From: Cristatella mucedo
Lineage: Eukaryota; Bryozoa; Phylactolaemata; Cristatellidae
Direction of reading: 5' to 3'
Assembly: GCA_009760855.2 (NCBI GenBank)
Contig: WPIO01000109.1
Span: forward strand, 170,001-234,000
Length of the DNA: 64,000 bases
A program made the translations under genes and the position numbers. Of this stretch, positions 1 through 10,848 are shown in pieces (the stretch's first letter is position 1; each line of letters starts with the position of its first letter). The notes beneath the pieces are model-generated. The model was not told the origin of the DNA. It did not search any database and worked only from the letters and a program-made list of their open reading frames with translations.

Positions 1-1840
1 TTCAGTGGATTCAGCTTGCCAGAGACCTTACCAACAGGTGGTCATGAGTTACGTTTGCTTTCGACGTGTTTGCGTTTACGTTCGCACAGGCTGTTGCAGA
101 AAGTGACAGAGGCATTACTTTAGAGAGTTTTGGCGCGGCTACACCATCCTGCATTGTATCAGGAAAATTCAATCTTCACGGAGTTATGTCGTGAAGACGT
201 GTAAGGACGGCGTGTGAAAACAAGTGTTACGTGCATATGTGCATAGCTTTAAGGCTTTTAACAACGACTGGGAAGGGAATGACATTGGGCAAAATATTGA
301 GACAACAGCTCGAAATAAATGCTAACACAGAAATTGGTGAAAGAAATTGACGAAATTGGTGGTGAGTTAGCTATTGAACAATTCATAGATGGAGAAAGTG
401 AAAAAGAAAATGACTGCAAAATATTGCAACTTCGAACGATGCCTTAAATTTGAAAGTCAGGTTAATGATTCTCTTATCTGATGCTGTTAAGTCTTCGAAG
501 AAAGTAAAAACCAAACAAAAATATCAGAGTTCGATTCTTATTTCATCCGAATAGAAAAAAGTGAACCCCAACCTCTTCGACCAGTCACAAAGGTTTAGAG
601 AAAGAGGGGGCTAGTAATCCTCCAGCAAAAAACATCACACTTTTTCTCACCTTCCTCCAAGTATTGCTCAATTTACATGACTACAACTACCAGCTTTAGT
701 ATGCCCAAATATCTCCGAATTATGGTTTGTAAATATTTTCCTATTTACTTGTTTTATTGATTTCTACTTGTTCATGGATTTGAACAATTTAATGTTTTTA
801 TCAGAACTTATGAAATTAGAACGTATCATAGACAATTCTCGATTACCTCAGTGCAGCTTGGTAGTACGCCGGTTCACTCCTGACGACTTGTACAAAGATT
901 AGCAGGGTAGTACCAGAAAATCTTCGGGCGAGGCTACCAACGTGAAAGCCGCTACAGCTGGTTTGCGGACAAAGCAACACATCTACAACAAGATTCGGTC
1001 ACAAACTTTGCGGCTATTTTATTTTCTTGCACCACGTATTTCTTCTTTTTGAAGCACTTATTGCTTGATTACCTACCGTAAAACCTGTGCACATGATGCT
1101 TCCGACTTTTAGCGGTATCTCCAGCTGAGCTTCTACGTATGTCTACAAATAAATCAGGCTGATTACATGTAAAAGTTCATTTGGACTTGGCCGCCGACTT
1201 TTGATTGATGACGGATGCTCATTCTGCAAGTGCTTACGTGATTAATTTTCTATTGAAGTCCTGCAGCTTTTATAAGTTATATTTCCTATCAATTTTACTT
1301 GCGGCCCGTACTTAACGGAAGTATTCACCGCTTGCAGTCGATAAAAAAGAACCTCCTTCTGGACTCTAGCCCACCACCCGGGGCGTGAATTTCGAGCACC
1401 TTACCTCCTACGTTAAGATCCACAAGACGTGTGCATATTATCAGAAGAATTCATTCTGCTTTGAAAAGCTAGCGCTCATCAGTCAGCTGACTAACATGAC
1501 GTTCCCCGCCCCCTTCGATGTGCAGCCTGACCATCCACTACTAACACAACAAAAACTTCACGGGGAAAGCGAAATCACATTCGCTATTCTAAATACTGTG
1601 AAAGTCGAATTTTCATTGATTTCTATGTGTCGTGACGTGGCCGTTTTCGCTTACAGTCTTTCCCAGCCTTAGTTGCAACAGCGAGGCCAGTTCGCCGAGC
1701 ATCGGTCTTTTGTTACGAGTTCTTTGCCATCAAATTGGGTACTACTTTAGCTAGCCTAGCCTGACTTCTTACTTTTGCAGCAAGATACGTTCCCGTGAAA
1801 ATCGATCGTGGCCAGTCGATCACTTGGTCAGTGCACTAAT
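1..1840. other. Unassigned AT-rich sequence, no gene recognised
   Basis: No recognisable coding segment, transposase or RNA gene was found. The longest open stretch (1385-1672, +, 95 codons) has no recognisable motif or convincing codon bias. Short Lys/Glu-rich open pieces near 340-560 are broken by stops and could be a decayed transposon, but nothing identifies them. Confidence 0.4.
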
Positions 1841-2280
1841 ATCAGCGCCGAGGGGATGGGCGTAAGTAGACGAATTTGAACCGGCGACTGATTCCGCGCC
1901 GAGGCTTTTCCCGCTGCTGCGTAGTTTCTCGTTCAGCAATTGCAATCTCGCCGTCAGACACGCACCCAACAGGCGCAGCGGCAGCACGCGAGCCAGCGGA
2001 AGTGACGCGCCGCCGCCCCCGCACGATGCCGAGGCTTCCCCGGGACTTGCGTCGGATGGTGCTGGGAATCGGCTTCGGTAGAGGGGCTCTCGCAGAAGAC
2101 GCGGCGCAGATACAGAGCGCACTGCCGTCATTGTGACGCCGTCAAGCGGCAAAACGGCGGGGCGCGAGGTGCCTCCAGCGGAAGGCTCGCGCTCCGCGCC
2201 TCGAGGGCTAGGGCGATCCCTGCCCCCCTCAGTGCCGAGGACGAAGGGGACGCCTCGCGCTAATTTACACTGCATATTAG
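1840..2280. promoter_or_regulatory. GC- and CpG-rich island-like segment
   Basis: This stretch is clearly richer in G+C and CpG than its neighbours and is open in several frames at once on both strands, as expected of GC-rich sequence that lacks stop codons by composition. It could be a CpG-rich promoter or first exon of a gene lying to the left, or a GC-rich repeat. No splice-consistent coding exon could be shown. Confidence 0.3.
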
Positions 2281-2319
2281 ACTAGACTCGGTTCAACGTA
2301 CACCCACAATTCCCCCCCC

Positions 2320-2557
2320 CCCATTGTGCCAGCGCTCTCTCATGCGATGCACTGCAATCGACTGCAACGGCTCGGTGCCATCCTGCAATGCACCCCCCCC
2401 AATCATCCCCAAAACGACCAGAACACCTACTCTAGAAACTCTAGTCATGATCTCACAGCTTTTTTCTGGACTCGCACGATTTGATTACAATTACCTCCAC
2501 AATTCTGCAGCAATGCACAGCAATCGACTGCATTGGCCCCGGCCAATACTTCATTCT
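2320..2557. repeat. Left part of a ~165-bp tandem satellite array
   Basis: Two copies of a motif of the form GCAATCGACTGCAxxGGC followed by GGCCAATACT are present. The same motif recurs at about 165-bp spacing at 6137-7650. The full-length L2-A element lies between the two parts, so this looks like the left half of one interrupted array. Confidence 0.55.
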
Positions 2558-5500
2558 AATAATAATAATAATAATATTGCACTTGATAAAGCGCCCTCAG
2601 AGAACTTAATCTCTTTCTAGGCGCTTTACATTTACTGCAAAGTGATACGCAATAGAATAGTAAGTAAAATCATGCTTGAAAAACAACATGGTTAGGGGTT
2701 ACATGCACTGGGTCAGCATGCAAATGTGGTTAGTGGCAGCATGAACAGTGTCAGCACGCATAAGCACACCGAGGACGAATCACAAGGACCCACTAAATGC
2801 TGTCCTAAATAGGAATGTTTTTAAGTTTCTTTTAAATGTGGTCAGGTCAGGGGATGTTCTGATGCAGGTCGGGAGGGAGTTCCAGGCTGTGGGAGCATAC
2901 GAGCTAAATGCACGGTCTCCAAAGGATTTAAGGTTGTACGAGGTATTTCTAGACTGTTGGATTCCGAAAAGCGAGTGGTACGATGCTTTGCCTGATGGGG
3001 TAGTATCTCTGAAAGATAGGCTGGAGCCATAGAATGAAGAGACCTAAAAGTGAGCGACAAAACCTTGAAGTCAATCCGTTGCTTGACTGGTAACCAGTGC
3101 AGGTCGGCGAGAAGTGGAGTAATGTGGCAACTGCGACGCTCACGGCAGACAAGCCTAGCTGCAGAGTTTTGCACCAGCTGCAATCGCCTGATCGCACATG
3201 CTGGTAGGCCAGTAAGCAGTGAGTTGCAGAAGTCGAGACGAGATGTCACGAATGCATGGACCAACTTGGACGTGGTATCCTTATCTAAACAAGCCCGAAT
3301 TTTAGCAATGTTATGAAGCTGAAAATAGGCGGATTTGACTGTGGAGCTGATGTGGTCGTCTAACGAGAGGTCGCTTTGGAATATGACACCTAGATTTCGA
3401 GCTGATGCAACTGGAGATATGCTGGCAGAGCCAATTTTTGAAAGTCAGCCTTTCCAATTTCTGAATAACACTAGGTTTGCCCATAACTAGTAAGTTAGTT
3501 TTATCATCGTTTAGTTTTCGAAAATTTGCTGCCATCCATGATCGGATGTCATCAATGCATGCAGCAAGTGAGTTGAGAGAATTTGAGGTGCTCGAAGGCT
3601 GGGAGGGATCAAAGCAAAGGTACAACTGAGTGTCATCCGCATAGAAGTGAAAGCCTAGATTGTGCTTGGCAATCACATCAGCGAGAGGGAGAGTATAGAC
3701 GGTGAAAAGGACCGGACCTAGCACAGAGCCCTGAGGTACTCCATATTTTAGAGGTACTTCAGATGATCTTTGTCCATTCACATCAACACTCTGGAGTCTC
3801 CCACTGAGATAGGACCTGAACCACTGCAGAGCAGTGCCAGTGATGCCCAGGCGAGATGAGAGGCGCTCTAGAAGTACTTTGTGATCGATGGTATCAAAAG
3901 CTGCCGAAAGATCGAGCAAAACAAGAAGAGACACTCTACCCATGTCTGCATTCCTAAGTAGGTCGTTGTATACCCGAAGCAATGCTGACTCTGTGGAGTG
4001 ATTAGCTCTAAAGCCAGACTGGAACTTACTAGCAAGGTGTGAGGTTTCGATATACGAGTTCAGCTGGTCTGCCGCGACCCGTTCCAGTGTCTTTGATAGG
4101 AATGGTAGAAGGGAGACTGGGCGGTAGTTGCTTAAGTTCTCTTGGTCTAGTGTAGCTTTCTTGAGAAGTGGCCTGACTACAGCTTTTTTGAAAGGTGCTG
4201 GGACCTGACCTGAGGCTAATGACATATTAATGATGTTGGTTATGCATGGCAGCAGCAGATCAATGCAACGTAGGAGCAGGACAGTGGGAATAGGGTCCAG
4301 TGGACTTGTTGTCTTCTTTGATTGAGATACGAGCTTTAGGACTATGTCACTGGTGACCTGTTTAAATGCAGACATTGAGGCGCAGCCAGGAACCGAGGAA
4401 CAGCATTCTAGTGGGAAGGTTGTCGTCGCAGGGATGGATTCCCTGATTTTGTCTATCTTCTGCACAAAGAATCGAGAGAAGCGATCGGCTAGATCATCAC
4501 AAGGATCATCAGGTAAGGAGCTAACCTGGGAACGGTTGAGGAGATGGTTTATTGTCGACATCAGCATTTTTGGATTGTGCATCTGTGATTCAACAATGTT
4601 TCTATAGAAGCTAGACTTAGCCTTTGCTAGGATCGATTGGTACGACCTACAGTAGTCTTCATATGCCTGTCGATGGACAGTTAGTCCGGATCTTTTGTAT
4701 GCCTTTTCAAGCTTTCGTTTAGTAGACTTGGCTAGTTTAATGTCTGTGGTAAACCATAGGCCGTCTGGGCGGGGGCGCACAGTGCGCTTTGTCAAAGGTG
4801 CAAACTCGTCGAGCGTGTCAGCTAGTGTCGTGTTGTAGCAATCTACCAGTGATGACAGATCGGAGGGAGGACTGAGCAGCAAAGGTGAAGCAGATATGCT
4901 CGCACGGACAGCATCGATGTCAAGGGTCTTGAGGTTTCGCGATTCACAGGTTATTTTAGAGGAGAATGTGGGCACACACTGTAGATTGAATGAGATCTGC
5001 ATGTGGTCAGATAAGCAGGATTTGGTGATAACTGGTGATGACAAAGTGCAGTCATATGAGAAAATTTGGTCGAGTGTGTGACCCTTGATGTGGGTAGGGC
5101 CATGCACATGAGCCACAAGAGATAATGAGTCTGTCAATGTACGAAATTCGGTGCTGAAAGCGTCAGATAAGTTATCAAAGTGAACGTTGAAATCACCCAT
5201 AACGAGGAAGGATCGATTTCTTGCACACAGAATCGAAATGAGATCGGAGAAATCTGAGATAAAGGAGGATTTGGTACCTGGTGGGCGATAGACTACTGCC
5301 ACTATCGGTAGCTTGTTTTCGGGTGAGACCAGGACAATTGATTCAAAAGACTGCTTCGAGGGTACCGCAAATGGCTTGAAGTTGAATTTCGAGCGCACGA
5401 TCATAGCAACTCCACCTCCAGTTTTGATTGATCTAGGGGTGTGAAAGAACGTGAAACCAGATGGAGTAGCGTCTTTAATTGTCGGGCAGTTTATCGATTT

Positions 5501-6136
5501 CAGCCAAGTTTCAGTTAGGGCGAGCAGGTCGATACCATTTTCAGAAATAAGGTCGTTTATTACTAGAGGTTTATTGCACATTGAGCGAGGATTCCAAAGG
5601 CAAGCGTTAAGTCTGGCCGATTGGGTTACAACAGGCCTGATGACCACTAAGTTTGAGAGATTTACAGTGACGCATGCGGGGGAGCGTGCTAAGCGGTTCG
5701 AGACAATGCTAGGAATACCAAACGAGCAGCGTCTAAGCTGGCGGTTCCGGCCACCGCGGCGGCTACGGGGTGCTTTCCTTTTGTTAATGCATAGTTCATG
5801 AATCTTAGCAACCACATTAATATCTAGGAATGCATTTGATATACGATGACGAAGCGATAGCAGCTGCTGACGACCATAACTAACAAGTATGTTACTAGCC
5901 GCCGGCGTAGCTAATGCAGCCGCCGGCGTGGGAGACCCAGCAGCCCGAAGCGAAAAGCGTTTAGATGTCCATAGGCACGTAATTTCTTACGCGCTACGGT
6001 CAAAAAACAATCAGAATAACTTTAAACAGGTCTTAGCTGTATCGTTTCCGTATACGATGTTCGCAAGAACTTCGGTTTTCGGAAGAATTCTGCAACGAAC
6101 AAGAACGCACGTTAGAGCGCTCTATGTCAGGAGGCG
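2558..6136 (-). mobile_element. Full-length L2-clade LINE (L2-A copy 1)
   Basis: Read on the minus strand, the element runs from a 5' end at 6136, through about 320 bp of leader, an endonuclease-reverse transcriptase ORF and a 3' UTR, to an (ATT)n-type tail at 2558-2576. The 5' end is defined because a second copy ends at exactly the same base (35925): the two are nearly identical up to a shared GAGGCG-side boundary and unrelated beyond it. The 3' UTR holds an imperfectly repeated CATGCTGxCxCTGTGCATG motif and ends in the hairpin AAAGCGCC...GGCGCTTT. The element is inserted in a ~165-bp tandem array. Its coding region is nearly intact, with two single-base frameshifts, so insertion looks relatively recent. 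Confidence 0.9.
2750..5815 (-). pseudogene. L2-A endonuclease-reverse transcriptase, two frameshifts
   Basis: The main open frame (5815 down to 3311, 834 codons) carries an apurinic-type endonuclease followed by a reverse transcriptase. Endonuclease motifs are [27 protein letters not shown] and [10 protein letters not shown] motifs are [52 protein letters not shown] and [12 protein letters not shown], with the catalytic YADD intact. The family makes the protein that nicks target DNA and reverse-transcribes the LINE RNA at the nick. A run of five T at 3435-3439, where copy 2 has four, shifts the frame after the RT palm. Translation then continues in the frame open at 3264-2842 ([12 protein letters not shown] onward), and a missing T near 2933 shifts it again before the conserved C-terminus seen in other copies. 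The true start is uncertain; the first Met of the open frame is at 5815. Confidence 0.85.
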
Positions 6137-7655
6137 AGAAATTCTGATGCAAAATGCCCCGAAATTGGTTTCTCAAGGCTCCAATTTCGAATGCATATCA
6201 CCAAGCACGCTGTTTAAAGTGCAGCAAAGTCATTTCAACCGGTTGTTCTGATAAAATCTTGGGCAGTGAATGGCAATCTATGGCAACGGTTTGGCTCGAA
6301 GCACCAATCCACTACAGTCCATGGCAAATTGACCACAAATTGGCTGCTCGATCTGCAATTGTCATTGCATTTAGCATTTCATTGAGTTCAAAGTGAGGTC
6401 GTAGAATTTTCGCACTATTCTGCACGTTACTTTTCAACAGGTACGGCTATCGACAGCAATGGCCTGGGCCAGTGCCACAATCCTTGGGCGAATCGACGAG
6501 GAATCGGCTGCACGAAGCTCCAATTCTTATTCCGCGTAGCATTTCAGCCGCGTGCGCGCGGCGCGAATACCTTCACATCACTATGTGGTTCAACCTCGGA
6601 CAATGCTTAGCAATCGACGGCAATGGACAGGGAAAATACGGCAATTCATTATGATGCTTCGGAAATCGCTGGAAATGGCTGGGTCAAGATCAAATTCTTC
6701 TTGCCTGCCACAATGCACTGTGTTTAAAGTGCAATCATGTCCTATCAACCAATCACGCACGTACAATCGCAAGCAATGAATGGCAATCGACAGCAATTGC
6801 CCGATCTAATACTCCAATCTGGAGGAAATCGACAAGAAATAGGCAGCATGAAGCTCTAATTGTCGGTACATCAAACATTTGGTTTCGTCAAAAGTGAAAC
6901 CGTGGCATTTTCAAGCTCTTTGGCTCATTAAATGTCAGCAATGCTCGTCAGTAGACGGCAATGGCCCGGACCAATACTGCAATCCACCACATTCCGCAAC
7001 CAAATTTCCCGACTTCTGTTTCTTAATGCTCACATTTGGAATGCATGTTACAAAGCGGGCTGTCTAATCTGAAACCACGTCACTTTTGACCTATTGCATT
7101 CGTACACTATCGGGCGATGCCTTGGCAATCTATGGCAATGGTTCGGCTTGAAGGTGCAATGCACTACAATCCGTGGCCAACTGACCACAAAGTGGCTTCA
7201 AAAAGCTCCAAGCTCGTCATTGCATATGACAGTTTATTACGTTCAAAGTAAAACCAGAGCTTTCAAGCTATTTGCTTGTTAGTTGTCAACAATGCACGGC
7301 AGTCGGAAAGGGGCCAATACTGCAATCGGTGGAAAATCGACAAGATTGTCTTCGAGAAATTGCAAGGCTCAGTCCACGTAACATCTAACTGTGCACGCGT
7401 ATAATTTGCACCTATTGTGCACGTTCATGTTCAATTGACGGCAGTGGCAAGGGCAAATACCAAAATCCATAACGGTCCGCTACAAATGGACCGACAGTTG
7501 CTGAGAGAAGCTCTAACTTTTCTCGCGTATTACAGCACACTGCATTTAAAGTGCAACCACATCTTTATAAGCAATTGCGAACGTAAAATCGAGGGCAATG
7601 CGCAGCATACGACGTCAATAGCCCGTCCTCTACCGCAATCCGTTTCAAATTGACT
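6137..7655. repeat. Diverged tandem satellite, unit about 165 bp
   Basis: The anchor motif (GGCAATCGACxGCAATGG and variants) recurs near 6268, 6447, 6608, 6782, 6948, 7122, 7296, 7436 and 7590, a spacing of roughly 140-180 bp. Within each unit the order is conserved: anchor, then a CCAATACTGCAATCC-like block, then GAAGCTCxAATT, then TTTAAAGTGCAA. Units are quite diverged, so the array is old. Short open frames here are by-products of the repeat. Confidence 0.7.
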
Positions 7656-7915
7656 AAAGAAAGGATACTCGGGAGACGGTTCAGCTGGAGGGTTATGCTT
7701 CTCAGACGGCTGGTCCGCTAGAGGTGAGGCTACTCGGATAGGCGGCTCAGGAGCACACTCAGGAGCAAGGGAGGAAGCGGAGGCCGTCGGGAAGGCGGCA
7801 CAGCAGCAGGCGGAGGCCTCCAGGATGGCGGTGCAGGGGGAGGCGGAGGCCACCAGGAAGACGGCACAGCAGCAGGCGGAGACCGCTGAGAAGGCGGCAC
7901 ATGATTAGGCAGAGG
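7656..7915 (+). repeat. GC-rich imperfect repeat, Ala/Gln/Glu-coding in one frame
   Basis: Units resembling GCACAGCAGCAGGCGGAG recur three times. One + frame is open for about 84 codons up to a TAG at 7912-7914 and reads as Ala-Gln-Glu-rich (AQQQAEA, AQQQAETAEKAA), like a short coiled coil. It has no Met and no clear splice acceptor. It may be an exon, a decayed gene piece or just a GC-rich repeat. Confidence 0.3.
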
Positions 7916-8965
7916 CGAGATTGTTTTTCAGTGAGACAGCAAACTCATTAAGGGCTCTAGCTATAGCGATTGCAACTCCAGGGCGTCTTCAGCATGAAGA
8001 TTCGATGGAGTTTCCCAATATGATGTTACTTGCTGAGAACTTTCTCTACAAAATCAAAACGTTGTATGCATTACAGTTGTCAGAAAAGTTTCCGTTACAG
8101 ACTAGAGACCTACTGGACTAACCGTTTGCGTCAGTTAGAAATCCAGACCATCTTGCTGATAAAGACTTGGCAGAGTTGATTTCGGTTCAATATTTTGCTT
8201 AGGGTTTTCTAAAACTAGTAGATACCATTCAAGCCGGTTTTCAGTCGAGGAGAAAGTTGTAATAAGTGTATATCAGTGTATATAAAGTATAGTAGCTTGC
8301 CCTTTAATTGATAATGTGGCAGCATGTTTTGATTTTTTTCCATTGCGGTCATCTATTCAATACTTAAAATAACGTACACCTGCAAGGGATGCTTATGATA
8401 CTGGATTCTTACGAATATCCATTTACCAGTTTATTTGTTTTATATACAGAGATCGTACTTTTTTCACTCGTATGCAATCACGAAGTGAGTGATATTTGTG
8501 ACTCGTTGGGACAAATACGGTTTGCTTGCTCGACATCAATAATTTTTCCTTCTATCGCCTCGTGCGAGCCAGTTGAGAGTATTTGTTGCATATGTGCAAG
8601 GACTAACACCTTTGACGAGCTTTGTTAGTAGAGTATGCGAAAACTTGAAAACATTTAAGATAGTAACCCTGATCTTGAGCAAATTTGATCAATTTAAAAT
8701 TTTAGAGTCTGTCACAAAATTTGATATTTTACTTATACCAGAAAATATGTTTCTATTAATTTATTTGAGTTCTGATACACCCTCATAGTATGCTTAGCTC
8801 TTAGCTTAGCTCTTGCACAGCCTCTTAGGACTTTGCAATCAAGCTGGGCACCCACTCCTCCCCAGCACCGTCACCGCACAATAATGGAAATACTTTCAAT
8901 ATATGAAAGCCTGTTTGCCGGTCCGAGCATATTCATAAAACAACAATAATGGTAATATGATCATT
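7916..8965. other. Unassigned, no gene recognised
   Basis: A 66-codon open stretch (7921-8121, +) follows the GC-rich repeat but has no family motif. The remainder is AT-rich with many stops. No repeat family used elsewhere in the window was recognised. Confidence 0.35.
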
Positions 8966-10490
8966 ACATTTTCTATAATGCCCTCGGAGAACTCAATCTC
9001 TTTGTAGGCACTTTACATTTGCTGCAAAGAAAGCATGCTCAATGACAACAAGCATACCACTGTTAGAGGTGAAATGCACAGAGTCAGCATGCAAATAAGG
9101 TTAGTGGCAGCATGCTCAGTGTCAGCACGCAAGCCAAAACGCGTACTTTTAGATGTAAGGTCACGGAATATCGTGACGCGAGTAGGAAGTGCGTACCAGG
9201 TTTTGGGAGCATGCGTACTAAAGGCAGGGTCTTCAAAGGATTTGAATATCGTGCGAGGTATAGGTAGACGATTGGATCACAAAAGGTAGGTATTATGATG
9301 ATTAGCCTGTTGGGGGAGTAAATCTGATAGGTTGGCTGGAGCCAAAGAATGAAAGGACGTAAAAGTGGGTAACAGAACCTTGAATTTTATTCGTTGCTTG
9401 ACTGAAAGCCAGTGCAGGTCAGCTAGCACTGGTGGGATAGCTGGCAGCTGCGAACGCTCACGACAGACAAGCTGCAGAGTTGTTCACCCACTGCAAAGAC
9501 TGGAAGACGAGCAAGCAGTGAGTTACAGAAGTTGAGACGGGATGTAAAAAATGCATGGACCAATTTAGATGTGGTATCGCTGTCTAAACAAGCCTAAATG
9601 TTTGCAATGGGATGTAGCTGAAAAGTAAGTAGACTTGACTGAAGAGATGATGCGATTGTCTAATGAAAGTTTACTCTGGCATAGAACACATAGATTTCGT
9701 GCAGATTCAATAGGACATATGCTGGCAGAGCCGATTTTGAGGGTTAGGATTTCCCAAATTTTGAATCGCACTTTGCTTGCTCATAAACAATAAGTTGGTT
9801 TTATCATCATTTAATTTAAAAAAAATTTGCTGCTATCAATGTGCGAATGTCATCAATACATGCAGCTAGGGAGCTGAGAGAATTCGACGTGCTGGAGGGC
9901 TGGGGGGTCGAAGCAAAGGTACAATTTAGTGTCATCTACGTAGAAGTGAAAGCCTAGATTGTGCTCGGCAATCACAGCGGCAAAACGGAGAGTACAGACA
10001 GTGAAAAGAACCGGACCTAGCACGCAGCTCTGAGGTACCCAATACTTCAATGGTTCCTTGGATGATCTTTGTCCAATCGCATAAATACTCTGGAATAGGA
10101 CCTGAACCCTGGCAATGCAGTACCACTGCTGCCCTGGTGAGATGAGGGGTGCTCAAGAAGAACTTGGCGATCGATAGTATCAAAAGCCGCTGAAAGATCA
10201 AGCACAATAAGCAGAGATACCTGAGTCAGCATTCCTAAGTAGATTGGTATAAAACCGAATAATGCTGACTCCGTGTAGTGATTAGCTCTAAAACCAGACT
10301 AGAACTTACTAGCAAGGAACTTACTTACCGAAACTTTTGCTTCAAGTTTCAATATATGAATTTAACTGGTCTGCCACGACTATTTTCAGTGCCTTTGATG
10401 TAAGCGGAGTCGACTTGTATAGCTAAACTATTTGAGTCGGAACAGTGGGCGGTAGGATACTTAGCGTGGTATGGTGAGAAGTTGTGATAG
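8966..10490 (-). mobile_element. 5'-truncated L2-A copy
   Basis: The 3' hairpin tail lies at about 8975-9010, followed leftward on the minus strand by the 3' UTR motif and degraded reverse transcriptase. RT traces include LIVLDLSAAFDTID (near 10200), SCVLGPVLFTVCTL (near 10030) and FHFYVDDTKLYL (near 9950), so the active-site box is YVDD instead of YADD. Stops and frameshifts throughout make it inactive. Confidence 0.8.
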
Positions 10491-10690
10491 GTAGGCCGGT
10501 GCCAGCGAATGAAGAGACCTACGAGTAAAATTACAAATTTATGAAAAATTCATAAAAACTTGAATGCGATAAAATATACTACAAAGTAATAAAAAATTAT
10601 ACTTTAAATGTTGCTAGATAAACGTACTGCTGACGTACGGCCGGTTGCCTGAGGTCAGGGCTCCAGCTGCGGCTAAAAATAAAAGTGATA

Positions 10691-10848
10691 CGAGTCATTT
10701 GTATGGCGCCCTAAGAGAACCTGATCTCTATTCAGGCGCTTCATGTATGACGCGAGGCTCGATCCCACGACTTTTGTGATTGTATATATTCACCTTGACC
10801 TTAGTTCGAGGCGAGCACCTTAACCACCAGACCAAACCAGCGCGGCAC
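10691..10848 (-). mobile_element. SINE1 copy (tRNA-derived)
   Basis: On the minus strand it starts with a tRNA-like head (A-box-like TGGTCTGGTGGTTAAGGTG, then a degraded B box) and ends in the tail GAAGCGCCTGAATAGAGAT...GGCGCCATACAAATG. This tail has the same hairpin as the L2-A 3' end. The middle is more diverged than in the younger copies. Confidence 0.75.

Noticed and set aside
1820-2275. 151-codon minus ORF
   Set aside because: GC-rich DNA open in several frames on both strands; no motif or start context.
4344-5801. + strand ORFs (87, 61 and 116 codons)
   Set aside because: Antisense shadows of the L2-A endonuclease-RT frame.
8541-8600. Segment reading PSIASCEP, similar to the hAT signature
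   Set aside because: Only a few residues match, and the following FSxLKxI part is absent, unlike 41750-42065.
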